From: Nepenthes gracilis
Lineage: Eukaryota; Streptophyta; Magnoliopsida; Caryophyllales; Nepenthaceae
Length of the DNA stretch: 64,000 nt
Assembly: GCA_033239525.1 (NCBI GenBank)
Contig: BSYO01000013.1
Location: forward strand, 8,952,501 to 9,016,500
Direction: 5' to 3'
Below, in pieces: positions 43,102-55,832 of this stretch. The translations under genes were made by a program, and so were the position numbers. Under the pieces are notes generated by a model. The model saw only the letters and a list, made by a program, of their open reading frames with translations. It was not told the origin of the DNA and did no database searches. Numbering within the stretch: the stretch's first letter is position 1; the number at the start of each line of letters is the position of its first letter.

Positions 43102-44744
43102 GGATGACACTCCAACCATCTCCCTTCATGCTTTGGATGGCCACCTTGTCCTTTAAACATTATATTTGTATGGCAAAATCTTGGGACGTTCTGTAATCAT
43201 ACTGGTTGGTAGCGGCTCAACTCACAATTTTCTACAAACTCGAGTGGCTAAAAATCTAGGGCTACTCATTCAGCCTCCCCACCATCTTATTGTCATAGTT
43301 GGAAACGGGGACTTCTTGCACTACGAAGGAGTATGTTCCAACATACTTGTAACTTTGGATTAGTCCAAGTTCCATGTGGATGTCTATTTACGGCTATTTA
43401 TGGGGAGGATGTGGTCTTTGGGGTGCAGTGGCAAGCCACAATTAGCCCAATGTTGCTTGATTAGAAAGCCTTGTGGATGAGTTTCAACCATGCAGAAACT
43501 CGTCTCACTCTATGTGGGCTATAATCTGCCACCATATCTGCCATGACATTGGATCAGCTAAGACGAAGTGAGATGACCAAATCAACCATCACCTACTTCC
43601 AGATGATAGTCACACTCGTGTTGGAACCCCTCTAAGCCATAATGCAATTACCCTTCCTCCTCGGATCATCTGCCCTCAAATGTCAATTTCACCATCCTGG
43701 CAACTCTCTATCACCTCCTCTTCACCTTTGCAAATGTGTTTTCCCTTCCCCATGGGCAACCCCCACCCCATGCCACTGATCTCGCATCCCCTTAAAATCA
43801 AATACCAAACCAGTGAATGTAAAGCCCTATCGATACCCCCACTTCCAAAAGGTAGAAATGAAGTGCCTAATTCATGAAATGTTAGAAGAAGGAATTATCC
43901 GACCCAATACCAACCCCTTTTCATCACCAATTTTATCTATCAAGAAGTGTTATGAAAGCTGGCGATTCTATGTGGATTACAATGCTCTCAATGCAATTAC
44001 AGTGAATGATTGATTCCCAATTCCCACAGTGCATAAGCTGCTGGACGAGTTATCTGGCACACGGATATCTCCAAGCTTGATTTACAAGCTGTATGCCACC
44101 AGATGCACATTCATTCCGATAATGTCCACAAAACAGCCTTTTAAATTCATGAAGGGCATTATGAAGTTTTGGTTATATCATTCGAATTGTCCAACACCCC
44201 ATCTTTCTTTCTGTCTGAGGTGAATGAGATCTTCCATCTAGTGCTAGGCAGTTCGTGTTAGTTTTCTTCAATGATATTTTGGTATATAGACCTTCATGGG
44301 AGGAATATCCCCAACATCTCATGCAAGTACTACAGATCTTGCAAATCAATTCATTCTCTTCTAAGCAGTCCAAATGTGAGTTAGGATAGACTCCCCTATC
44401 ATATTTGGGTCACATTATTTTGAGTATGGAGTGGCGGTGGATCCAACCAAAATTACGGCTGCCCAGAATTGGCCACTATTGACCAGTGTGACCCAATTGT
44501 GCAGCTTCCTTTGATTAGTAGGATATTATCGGCACTTTGTAAGTCGGTATTCTCAAATTTCAACTCCATTGATGCAATTATTAAACAAGAATGCCTTCCT
44601 GTGGATATCAAAAGTCGCACATGCATTTGACTCCCTCAAAGCAGCCCTCACTTCCACCCTTGTGCTGGCTTTGTTAGAATTCTTCAAACCTTTCATGGTA
44701 TAGACTAATGCGTCCAGGCAGGGCATTGGAGCTGCCTTGTGAGT
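43102..44744 (+). pseudogene. protease and reverse transcriptase remnant of the Reina-like element
   Basis: Coding resumes with DDTPTISLHALDGH. The protease active site reads LVGSGSTHNFL (usual form IDSGSTHNF), so the catalytic Asp is changed to Gly. RT starts near 43800. Its motifs are spread over shifting frames and include FVLVFFNDILVYRPSWEEY, where the first Asp of the usual FFDD box is Asn. The RNase H lead-in TNASRQGIGAAL is followed at 44745 by unrelated sequence. The remnant is thus 3'-truncated. Many stops and frameshifts are present. Confidence 0.8.
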
Positions 44745-45540
44745 TTTGTGGATATCTAACCTTTCATGTTAGATTTGTTGGAGTGCATATTTTGTGAGTT
44801 TTAAAGACGAGGCTGAATCATGGGGTTGATGTATAGTAGAATATAATGGTTCTCAACTATACGTGGTGGTATGTGTACTTGAACTCTCTAAATTTTGATG
44901 TAACTTTGATTGAGACATATTCCTTTCAGAGTTATATATTTGAATTTGATTGTTCTTCCGATTAATATTTGAGACCTTGGCATTCATGTAATATTTTTAA
45001 AAACTTGAGATATTTGTAGGTATCATTACTTTTTTTCCAAGACACTCATCCATCTACTAGGGCTACTTTGCAATTTAAAGACTTGTTGCACACACTAAAT
45101 ATAATCGTAAGACATGCAAAAGTGAAGTCTTCATTGACCTTAATAGTTTTCAATATGTTCTTATATTTTGACATTGCCAGTGACTTGCAACAAATATATA
45201 GGAGGGTGTGACAGATACTAGAAATTATACTTTCATTCCACTTATTAACTGTTATTTTGTAGTAATTTAAGATTATTTATTTTGACATCATTTTTTATTA
45301 GTTATTTATATTTTGTTTTAGCAGCAATTAAAAAAAAAAACATTTCCAAATCTAATACTTTTTTAAAAATTTTTTGAAGATTGTAGAAGCAAAATTCCAT
45401 AGTTATCAAGTTATCTTATAAATTTCCCACATTAGATTACAATTCTTTATAGATATAATCACAATTGGTAAAATTATACCATACACTCATGTACTGACGG
45501 CAATAAATATACACTATTTGAGGTTAGTCAGAAACCATTA
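44745..45540. other. AT-rich sequence of unknown origin
   Basis: No coding frame is seen. A small inverted repeat CTAACCTTTCATGTTAG lies at 44757-44773 and a TGTAATATTTTTAAAAAC word near 44988. It separates the truncated Reina-like element from the next LTR and may be the end of some other element. Confidence 0.35.
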
Positions 45541-47080
45541 TGCCACGTTGGAATAGTAATACTCAGATATCTTATATGATTTAAAACATTAGTAATGAAT
45601 TTAATTTATTAAAAAATTTAAGAAAAAAAATTTAATTTAGTTGAAAAAATTAAGTATAGAATGATTTGGAAGGACACTAGATGGGGCTTAAAAGTCATGC
45701 ATGAGCATATTTAAGACAAATTTGCGACACTTGATGTTGCATGAATGGTGCTTTTATATGTTTATTCTAATATTGTGGCATGATGAATGCTTGTACATGA
45801 ACAAAAATTAGCAGTTTTACCTGATTTATGTATGTATGCTAGTTTGATATTTAAGGTCTTCTTGCCAATTTTCTTTTTATTTTTAACTAAATTTTAAGAG
45901 AAGAGAGAGATGGTGAGAGATGAAGAATGTGGAAGCAAATTTTAAATGATTTCAACTAAATTTTGGATAAATTTAAATTAAGACAAGTCTATTTAAATAT
46001 ATTTCTTTCTTTATTATAAAACTTTTTAGATTTGTTTTTATTTTATGAGATTTTAGAGGCTTGTTTCTAAATTTAAGCAAGTTATCTTGAAACTCTAAAA
46101 GTTTTTAGAAATTATTCTTGCATATCTCTTTTATGCAAGTATTTAAAGAAAAAAACAACAAAAACTCTACTTTGATTTTATCAAAATGATTTGTTTTTCC
46201 AAATAAGATGAATAATTTCTATATTATTTATTTGATATAGAGTTTTTTATTTTGTCTAAATGAGAATCATTATAGAAAATTAATGAATATATTCAAATAT
46301 ATCTTAATATGCTATTTTTAAATAAAAAATTTAACTTAATATTTATGGGTCAGAAAAGTAATATTTGTCACTGATTATAAAGAATAATACGTCATCGGCC
46401 CACATACGGGTCGTAAATAGTATCATATGCCTTTATGCTACGTGAAAGAAATTATAACCTAATTTTTGGTATTTGATATTTATTTGTGAAGTCATCGCAG
46501 ATAATTACTTCTCATATTTTCATACAGTTTTTATATATTTTTATGGACGTTTTAAAATTTTTAGTATTTCAACATTTGTCCATTAACATTGTTCTTCTAC
46601 ATACATTATTTATAAATATCGATACATATAAATTTTATAATTTTTTTTTAAATATTTAGTTCATTCTTATTGTCTTTTACTAATATTTCAGAATAGTGAT
46701 TTGGATCTCTTACATGACTAAAGACAGGCAATTTTGAAAGAAAAAGCATAAGTTTTATTCTAATTTTCATATTATTATAATTTCAAATAATTGATTAGCT
46801 TTTTAGGTTGTGAGATATTTATGGCAAAAGGACTTTGAATTATGACAACTTTGTATTATTGATAAATTGAAAATTTTAGTTAAAAATGACTTTTCTTACT
46901 TTCAAATATTCGTTGATTAATTGATAATTTATCTTGGAGCCACTCTTAGGTATAAGATATGATTTTTGGACTTTGTCACATATTATTAGGATTGTCTAAT
47001 GGTACATGTTGCATGATCACATCTTGGGTTTGGATTAAACTTTGATTATTTATTTAATTATATGTTTGAGATCGAAACAT
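45541..47080 (+). repeat. 5' LTR of the right-hand chromovirus, about 1.5 kb
   Basis: The start TGCCACGTTGG aligns with CATAACGCTTGG behind pol at 63012. The end is uncertain; GATAGCATCAAAA at about 47087 could be a ruined primer-binding site. The LTR carries the CATATGCC and GGCCCACATACGG words also seen in the inverted LTR at 48023-49845 and in the 3' LTR. Confidence 0.6.
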
Positions 47081-47179
47081 GATAGAGATAGCATCAAAAT
47101 TAGTTGTATAGAAAGTATCTTATATGATTTGAGGAATTAAACTTATGAATTGTATCCTAATAGGCTCTATAATGTCGGA

Positions 47180-48022
47180 ATGTTTAGGTGGAGTTGGTTC
47201 CAACTACGAGAATGGGTATATTGCTATTATGGCGAGAATGGCTAAGTGATGGATTAAATGGTCTAGAGGCAATATAATCCAGACCTAGTGGTTGCAAATT
47301 CAGGCAATACTTTGATAGATTATGATCAGTTTACTAATAAGTATGTGCTAAAATTTGTAAGACCCAGATCTAATGCAGACTGAGATCTAGATTCATTGTA
47401 TCAAGATGGTTTTTGAGGTGGTCAACTTTCTAAATGAATACAAGGTGAATTTTGCTTTTTAAAAGGTTGATATTGCAATCTACCATTGGTGGGTGATGAA
47501 AATAAGAATTTTGGATTTGAGAGTGAAGATAATCTGTGAAACATAGCTCTGGTGGCATTTCTAGATAAATAATTTCTAATGAGTTTTTGATAGCTGAAAG
47601 GGGATGAACTTGCTTAATTGAGACAAAGGAACCTTATGGTAGAGGAATACGATGCCATATTTACCGAACTAACTCAATTTATTATACACATAGTGATGGA
47701 CAAGATAAGTAGAGTAAGGAAATTCCTTTAAGGATTAGAGGATGCAAATCGGATATGATGGTTTTATGATTACAGACTTATGGAGAAATACTCAATTGAA
47801 CATTACTTTTTGAGCAAGAACTAATGAGAGCCAAGATCTTTGAGAAAAGGAATGCTTGCTAAGGAGGACAAAGCTTGAGATCAGTTAAATCTTATAAGAT
47901 ATTTAAGCCCCACTATAAGGAGATAGGGAAAGGAGTGGAAATCTAAGGAGCACTAGGTAGGCAACAACAATCAAAGCTTGAGTGCAATTATTGTGGGAAA
48001 TTTTATGGAGGATAGAGACTAA
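47180..48022 (+). pseudogene. gag remnant of the right-hand chromovirus
   Basis: The start region (from about 47180) resembles the gag start of the nested element (GTTGGTTCCAA word, then a run of MA-like residues). GDELA-LRQRNLMVEEYDAI with IFTELTQF is the conserved gag C-terminal stretch. Further on, LECNYCGKFYGG is the start of a zinc knuckle and is cut at about 48022 by the insertion. Many stops. Confidence 0.65.
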
Positions 48023-49845
48023 CTAAATATTTAATAACTGACTTAAATCAAATCCAAACACCGAGAAGCAATCCTTCAACAAATGTCATTGAATGACCTT
48101 TGAAAGTAACTCCAAACATATTTAAAAGTTCACATCTGAAAGTAACTCCAACAACTCATCACTTGAATGACCAAAACTATAAGTAAGAAAAAGTATCTCA
48201 AACATAAAATCAGAGTAACAAGTAATACATCCAACATTATGACTGAATTATAACAATTAGACTCTTAACTAAATACAGACAATCTAAAATCCAAATTACT
48301 AATTTTCAATTGAATAATCAATACAAATATAATACCCTAAAATCTATTTCTTCCAAATGGCTCCACCACATCCAAAATGCCCGTACTTACATCTGAACAT
48401 GCTAATACGAAAGGTTAGCAAAGGATAATTAGAGTTTATACTTAACAAAGTATGTATAACTTTTATATATGTGGATATAGTGAACAAATATATAAATAAC
48501 GATATTCATGATTAAAAAGTGAATTGATAATAACATCAACAGTGCTTTAAAACATGAGAAAATCAACTACAAATATAAGAACGTAAAACATATGAAAATC
48601 GTTTAAACAGATAAGAACGTAAAATATGAGAAAATTATTCCAATAGACAAGAATGAAAACATGCAAAAATTGTTCAAATAGATAAGAATGTAAACATGTG
48701 AAAATTATTCAAATGGATAAAAATGTAAAACATGTAAAAATCATTCAAACGGATAAGAATGTAAAACATGCAAAAATTGTTCAAGTGGAAAGGAATGCGA
48801 ACAACAAAAATTGGTCAAATGGATAATGACCAAGGGTCGGTGAAAGCTTTACTAACAATGATCGAATATTAAAATTTGAGTTATGATTATTTTTACATAG
48901 ACAAATGTCATATACTACTTTTTTGTGATCCATGGGTGGGCCAATTGCATCATTATTTCTTATAGTCGAGTCAAATACTATTCTTTTAACTTGTAAATGT
49001 TAGGTTTGACTTTTAATTTGCAAAGATATAATTAAATATATTTTATCAATTCTTCATAATAATTTTTATTTAATCAAAACTAAAAGCACTATACTAAAAT
49101 ATAAATATATAATTTTTTTCTCAAATCTGAAAAAATAAATCACCTTTATCAAAATTAAAGTAGTTTTTTTATCAAATTACTAGCAAATAAAATACAAGAA
49201 AGAAATATGTACTAGGATCTCAAGATTTCAACATGATATGCATAATTTTAAGACATAAATATTGAAAAATCTCAAGAAATAAGAATCAAATTAATATGCA
49301 TGCAAGTCATAATCAAGAGAAATAAACAAATATCACATATATGAATATTTAAATAATAAATACTCTAAGATTAGCAACAAATGAAGATATGGGATTAAAT
49401 ACACTTACCTTTACTTAAATTTACCAAAGATTAACTTAGATTCAATTAGATTTAACTTCTTCCTTCCTCTCTCTTCTCGTCTCTCTTTTCATCTTTTCTT
49501 TCTCTCCCCTCTCTTAAAATTTTGTAAAAAAAATAAATTAAAATTGACCAGATGATCCATTTATAAAAAATTGTCGCACATGTGTTAGATAGGCATTGGT
49601 GAGTCATAAAGGTTATTTTAATCATGCCCTCAAGAGCCTAACACACGTGCATTGAGCACTACTATTGTGGACTAAACACATATAAGTATCTCTCATACAC
49701 AATTTAGATATGACGATTCTAATTAAAATACGCTTATATATAAATTAGGGCATATCATGCACCATTTAAGCTTGTACAATTACAACCTAATACTTAATTT
49801 TTATACCCAAACTTACAATTAATCTCAATAATTTATCAAATTATC
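48023..49845 (-). repeat. inverted, diverged LTR related to the right-hand chromovirus
   Basis: Read on the minus strand it follows the LTR at 45541-47080: AAAAATTAAGTATTAGG near its start, AAAATTTTAAGAGAGG, then a GATTTATTTTTTCAGATTTG block and an ATTGGCCCACCCATGG block. It is cut at 49845 by the minus-strand Tekay-type element. The left part (48023-48200) has no counterpart and contains two near copies of a TTGGAGTTACTTTCA word. Confidence 0.55.
48575..48822 (+). repeat. minisatellite, seven units of about 36 bp
   Basis: Units begin ATAAGAATGTAAAACATG and end with a TTCAAATGG-type word; lengths are 34-36 bp with scattered substitutions. It lies within the inverted LTR. The related LTR at 45541-47080 lacks the array. 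Confidence 0.85.
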
Positions 49846-51890
49846 TGTCACGACCCAGGATCTCAAATGTAAGTCAAAATAAAATTTAAAATAAGATATT
49901 TCATCAACAATAAAAATTTAACCCAGACGTAACAATCCATATCATACAGGATCTAATATAATAAAACTCGTATAAGATCTCATCGAATATAAATCTAGAC
50001 AAACAAAATACATGACCTGCTATCCAAATATCGTAAGAGAAGTATCCAAATATAATATCAACATAAAGTAATAACTCTAATATATCTTATATATGGATCA
50101 AAGCCCTCATTCGACCATAGACAATAACCATAGCACAACCCCGAGATCAGAAATATAACCAATATAAATATTTTCACTCACCGAAAGAGATATTCGTGTC
50201 AGATCATGTCCAAATTCCTACAAGCGTATCCATGTCACTAGTCTAAAGAAATAAAACATGAAAACGTAAGTCGAGAACTCAGCAAGTACTATCATCGTAT
50301 AAAACAATACACATAAATTAGATGAAGATATATCATATAATAACCACGTAAAACAAAACACAATATCCATAAAATTTCTAAAAATCGAGAAGATATCTCA
50401 TACTAAATTATCGTCTATATCAAATAGTCCTTTCGGGATATAATCATAATAAATAATGATTCGATCAAATCTCATAGATAATATCATATCATATGATTCG
50501 AGATTATATTATACAACTGCGACTATCACCACATCTGTGTGGGACACATATCATCATCCGAATTTAAATCTTATATATCATATGCTAAAATCAAAGAAAC
50601 CAAAACTAAAACATATAATTATAAAATATGTTCTAGTACTTAACACATCAATACGTATGAGACATTCTTATCTCCCATCAGTTGGCCAAATCACGTATCT
50701 CAATTTATAGTCCAGCAAATACATGTAAAAATACAAAACATGTACGAAATCGGAGAATCAAAGACAAATAATACAAATTTGAGGTTACCATCGTCTGGCA
50801 ACCACGGTTATATTGGTTGAGATTTAAGCCAACAGTTTAAGACTCGGCTATAGTTTAGACCGATTGCTTAAGGCGATCTATGTACTTTGTCTCCCATAGT
50901 TTAGAAACTTACTCACTATATTTTACCACTCATAATTTTGGATATAACATCAATTTTTAATTATATATTAGGACGTCCAAATATATTATTTCATTAATTT
51001 TTTACAATGGTTCTCATTTAAATACACAGTAGAGTAGGTCAACTACTAAACATATCAACTTTTCTATCGGCAGAAGTGAGATAATATATCACATACGTCC
51101 TCATCGGGACTAAGCCTCCCAGCTGGGAGCAATACCAATATCTCAAGCCTTGGATCACCATGGTCCCATAGTGACCTCGCCTCGGCGACATGCATGTGGA
51201 CCAATGCATGACCTGATTCATGGTTCCACAATATATGAATACATAAATATATATATAAACTGTTCAGGTGTTCAAAATTCCTCTAAATCATAAATACCAG
51301 TGTAAAATCACCGCATGACTAGTAAAACATATATGTATATATAGAATAAGTAGATTTGAGTATATAAAAATAACATACATATTAGTAAAATCTCCAAACA
51401 GTAATCAAATATTATCTGACATGAAATCAGATCAAAGATAGGGTTAGAGGATACTTAACTCAATTTTATACTCTGCAGATTTGAAGAATTGATATCTCGA
51501 AATATCCGAATCGGGCACTCTCTCTCTGTTGGAGTGGCTTTTTCTCCCTACCCATGCGGGTTGCTGCCACGCACTGCCCCCGCTCCTCCCATGGCCCCCA
51601 TTGACCACCGGCGCACAATCTCCACCACACGCCGCCGCCGCCAATGCCTCCAACGACTGCTGCCGACATCTGTGACGACCTCACCAAGCGCTGTTAACCA
51701 CCGCCCACATCGACCACCACTGCGCCACCCGTGAGTTGTCGCTCGGCCCCTACCTCATCTCTTCTTCTCTTTTCTTCTCTCTTCTCCTCCTCCTTCTCCT
51801 TCCACTCTCCTCCTTCTCCTTCTCTGCATGCTGAAACCCTCATTTCTTCTCTGTCCTTTTCTTTCTTCCCAATCCCCTTTCTCTTCTCTG

Positions 51891-51932
<42 letters not shown>

Positions 51933-52124
51933 GTTGTTATTATTTTTTTATTCTAAAATTCAATCGATACTCAGGCGATAATACGGGTGCACCTCGGATG
52001 CTACTCTATAATTTCAATCATTCCTCAAAGTTTTATAATATTTTAATTTATTTTCGTCATATTCGAAATACTCAAAATCATAATAAATATTAAAATAATC
52101 CAAATTGGGATTTGAGATATTACA
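49846..52124 (-). repeat. 3' LTR of the minus-strand element, 2279 bp
   Basis: On the minus strand it starts TGTAATATCTCAAATCCC at 52124 and ends GGGTCGTGACA at 49846. AAGAAGGGAAGAA just upstream (52137-52125) is the polypurine tract. It contains a (TTA)n run at 51893-51931 next to a CT-rich block. The CT-rich block and the triplet run produce spurious Ser/Leu/Pro and Tyr-run frames at 51466-52093. Confidence 0.9.
51893..51931 (+). repeat. (TTA)n microsatellite, about 13 units
   Basis: Triplet run inside the LTR, next to the pyrimidine-rich block 51740-51890. Confidence 0.95.
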
Positions 52125-55100
52125 TTCTTCCCTTCTTACAAAATACCTGTTCTCAAAATTTACGCACATCAATCATTAACCAAATAAGGATAATTCTTTC
52201 GAGTTTAAACTTAATCAAAAGATTCCTCAAAAATCTGATTCTCAACACCTGATCTTTTTATCCCAATATCAAAACCAAAACCCCAACATATGATAAATTT
52301 TCACCAATTTTCAATGACTGAAACTCAATCACGTGGGACGGATCATATACATATTTTTTCAATCGAAAGATATTTCAAAAACATCATAATCAAAACGGTC
52401 GTCTTATTTCGCAATACTTAATCCCTTCTGTCTCAAAAATCTGCCTTAGTATAAAATAGCTCATCAAAATTAGTAACAATTCACACTTTATCACATGCCA
52501 AGGATCAACCCATATTTCTCTCAAATACATACACAAAACAAATCATAATGATTCCGTCAAACTCGGGACAACGCCAATATATTGGCCACCTCTCCAATAC
52601 GCTGCAAAACCTCAAAAGACCTATCGTGCCTCAACCTCAATCTATCATTTGTCCCAGAAACTTAAAATTCTTTTCTTTATGATACTTTCAGAAATATCAA
52701 ACCACTCTTCTTGAACATCCAATTGGGATACAAATCTAATCTCTTATTTCAATCATCAAATCAAATCTTATAACCGATAGCTGTGACTCCACATGTATCC
52801 ACTGCGCAACCCAGATCGATCATCTGCTTCCAATTGCAATCAAGGGCCTCAAAATTAGAATACCTTACAATCTTCTCATCATGATAATGTGTTGACAGCC
52901 AAACTCGGGAATGACATTCTGATTAGCAAGCAATGAGCTGACTTCATCAGTTTATCCATTATCATCCGAATTGTCATCAAATTTCTCACCGTCTAATGCA
53001 GACCAGAAATAAAATCTGGAAGGCTTCTTCTTCTTGGCTTCTTCCTTTAGGCATGAGATGCATGATTAACTTGTCACTCCGTTAGGTAAAGAATCTTCGA
53101 CGTTCCTTATGAACTTAGACTATTCCAACTCCACAATAGCTGCTGATAACTTCAATTGCTCCCTAAGCTTTTATCTATCAATCAAGACCCTTCTTGATCG
53201 CGTCCAACTTCATGACAGCTCGACCAAAAATGACTTCATCTCTAATCTTCACCAGAAATTCTTCTGCAGATAGGAGCCTGGTTCGAAGCCCAATTCTGGC
53301 AGGGATTATAACTCTACAATTTATTCGCTCAAAATAAAGACAAAAGACATTGCAGCGTAAACTCCTAATGCAACTCTGATCCTGAACAGTATACGCATGG
53401 GTTTAGAATGGATCCACCAACCTACCACTTTGTTGGCAGAAAATCTCGTTCTATCCTGTAAGATTTCAAACTGATCCAATCAAAGCTGCCACTTCTCAAA
53501 AATTACAGGACTAAACAAAACCTCCACATAATCAATGTCCTCAAACCGGATTTCAAATCAGATTTTCTACCTAAAAATCTGAATCAAATCTTACAACCGA
53601 GGGCTACGGACCCATATGCTTTCGCTTTCTCTTATGAACATATGACATATCAAATCCAAAGACTTCTGACCCAAAATATCGTCAATAATATTTTCCTTCT
53701 TGGCTGACATCAAAACTCACCATCACAACCCTTAAGTGATCCACCTATTTACATTACCACATGATTAACTCATTTTGTGAAATAATTTCTTCAAGCCCTA
53801 TAATCAATGAAACCATAATTCTCTCTTCATATAACAACACCTCTAAATTCTCAGAGTAAAGACCTCAGCAACTAACTCCAAACAATAGATAGAGTAGCCT
53901 TGATCATAGATATTCAACCGCTATAACCCATAGGCAACCACTCAAATATGTTGCATCAAAACACAACCTCAAATCTTCCTCGGAAGTATCACAACCTACC
54001 AAAGATTAACTTGATTCATCAGAGATTGACCAAATCGACATTGCCTATAATCCGCCCTTCATTTCTTGAAAGCCTTCATCACAATTACTATTCCAATAAA
54101 CACCAATCGCTTCGAAGCCAAATGTCCCATGGAAGCTCCAATTCTCAAGGAATCATCAACAAATTGCTTAACAGATTCAAACAGATCTAAGAAATTGTGT
54201 ACCTTTGTGACAAACGACAGCCTTTCTCGACCGGCCACCACGTTAATATTCTGTAAATCTACAAACATGCCATCAAAGAAACAACACGCTCAAAATAACA
54301 CTACTTTTAACCAAACTTGCATCTTCTAAACTGAGCAAACAACAAACTACCATTCGTAGCTATGACATAGTTCTCAGACGGACCTCATGCCCCACATAAA
54401 TTTCTTGAACAAATCAAAATATCATTAATGAAGCCATTACAAATAGACGCAAATATGGCTGAAAGATCCGATTCATAAGTTCATAAAAGATGCCAATGAA
54501 ATTAGTAACCCAAAAACACCATTGAAGCTCACAATGACTGCGCCTTTATCTTAAAGGTTATTTTAGGCATATTTTTTTGATTATTCTTAATTGACAATAT
54601 TCCGAATACAGATTGATTTTAGAAAATATCGAGCCCTAACCATTGATCAAACAAATCATCTATCAATTTTTAACATTCGCTTATCAATTAATTCATTTAC
54701 CAAACGAATTAAATTTTTAATAATTCATAGATAACATCATTGATTCATGTAGCTCATCCCAAAGGCTCCGAAACACCCCACGGTAAAACGCTCGGTCGAT
54801 GCCTCAACAATGTTATGCGGGGTCCCCAAAATTCGATGCCGATTCCAATACAACCTCAACATTAACCTTAATTTAACGATCATAAGATAATCTGGACTAA
54901 TCCTTTCCTCTAAGAAACATTCTCAAATTTCTATACAATCAGAAAATCCTTAATGACTATAAAATAACTCTTAAATGTGGTCTCATACACCAAATAAACT
55001 CGTCATACATCTTTATCAAATACTTGTAGGCAAGACGATATCAATTTTATCACCTCTTGATCAACTTTTTCTCATATTCAAAATTCATATCACAAATTGT

Positions 55101-55817
55101 AAATTAGAATATTCTTACCGAAATCATCTACATTAATATGGTGACTTGCTAATCAAATTACTCCTACTATCATATCAAAATCTGACATCTCAAATAAAAT
55201 CAGATCAACCAACAATTCATTTTTGCACACACAAACTAGACATTTACAAACAATCTTAAAGGCCACAGACTTACTCCCGTATCTTCACTAACTAAATTCA
55301 CTTTCCTTGCAATGCCGAATGCCAAATGGAAAGGGACTCTTCCAAAAATTGTCCCCAGAAAACATCACAAGAAGTGGAATACGATACTAAGAATCTCACC
55401 ACCGACTTACCTTACTCTCCAACTTATCGGAAGTAAATCGAGCTTCATTTGAACAACCGAAAATTTCAAACACATTCTCCACTTTCTGAAACTCAATTTA
55501 AACCTTAATTGGATAAAAAAATTTTAGAAGTTTTCAAATTGGCTCACTCTTAATCATTTGAAGGGCACTCCATCTTGCCCTTAATCGACCATCATCCGTA
55601 TAGCAACTAAACTCTCATCTGACTGTTGGATTGAATCACCCATTATGTCGCTCTCGTGATCCATCATAACCAATTAATCAACTTTCCGATTCGAATTCAA
55701 ACCTTTATGACCCAAACTTCCATTCACCACTATAGGCTGCACTTATCGCGCCAAATATTTAATCAATTGTTTTTTTTACCCAAGATCACCCAAAAATACC
55801 TCTCTTTACGACTTTTT
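52125..55817 (-). pseudogene. gag-pol remnant of the minus-strand Tekay-type element
   Basis: On the minus strand from the right: a gag trace near 55500-55400 (VFEIFGCS), then after only about 200 bases a protease-type segment (EMSDFDMIVGVI, near 55170). Most of gag is therefore deleted. RT lies near 54650-54380 (IDDLFDQWLG, then GFINDILICSRN with the first Asp of the active-site pair changed to Asn). The RT/RNase H linker is 54268-54059 (VTKVHNFLDL, RIGASMGHLASKRLVF). The end of pol is near 52640-52560 (LRHDRSFEVLQRIGEVANIL). Integrase is not recognisable by eye. Heavily broken. Confidence 0.7.
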
Positions 55818-55828
55818 CTCTGATACCA
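55818..55828 (-). other. primer-binding site of the minus-strand element
   Basis: TGGTATCAGAG on the minus strand, four bases inside the 5' LTR end at 55833. Initiator tRNA-Met type. It fixes the orientation of this element. Confidence 0.9.
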
Positions 55829-55832
55829 CCTC

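Larger units (their letters stand above)
29713..44744 (+). mobile_element. Reina-like short-LTR chromovirus, split by a nested element and 3'-truncated
   Basis: The parts are an LTR (29713-30161), gag (30201-31348) and, after an 11.75-kb inserted element, protease and reverse transcriptase (43102-44744). Coding stops in the RNase H lead-in (TNASRQGIGAAL); the rest of pol and the 3' LTR are gone. The short LTR (about 450 bp), the CFNCDE zinc-knuckle style and the PTISLHALDG protease lead-in fit the Reina group of plant chromoviruses, but the lineage call is by eye. Confidence 0.75.

Noticed and set aside
48540..48830. CRISPR-like regular repeats
   Set aside because: The units are contiguous without spacers of unique sequence, and the DNA is from a plant; this is a minisatellite.
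50456..50710. 84-codon plus-strand frame
   Set aside because: Falls in an LTR, antisense to its transcription, with no family match.
51466..52093. Proline/serine-rich frames ending in a tyrosine run
   Set aside because: They cover the CT-rich and (TTA)n part of an LTR; the same artefact recurs at 57638-58141 and 59486-59792.
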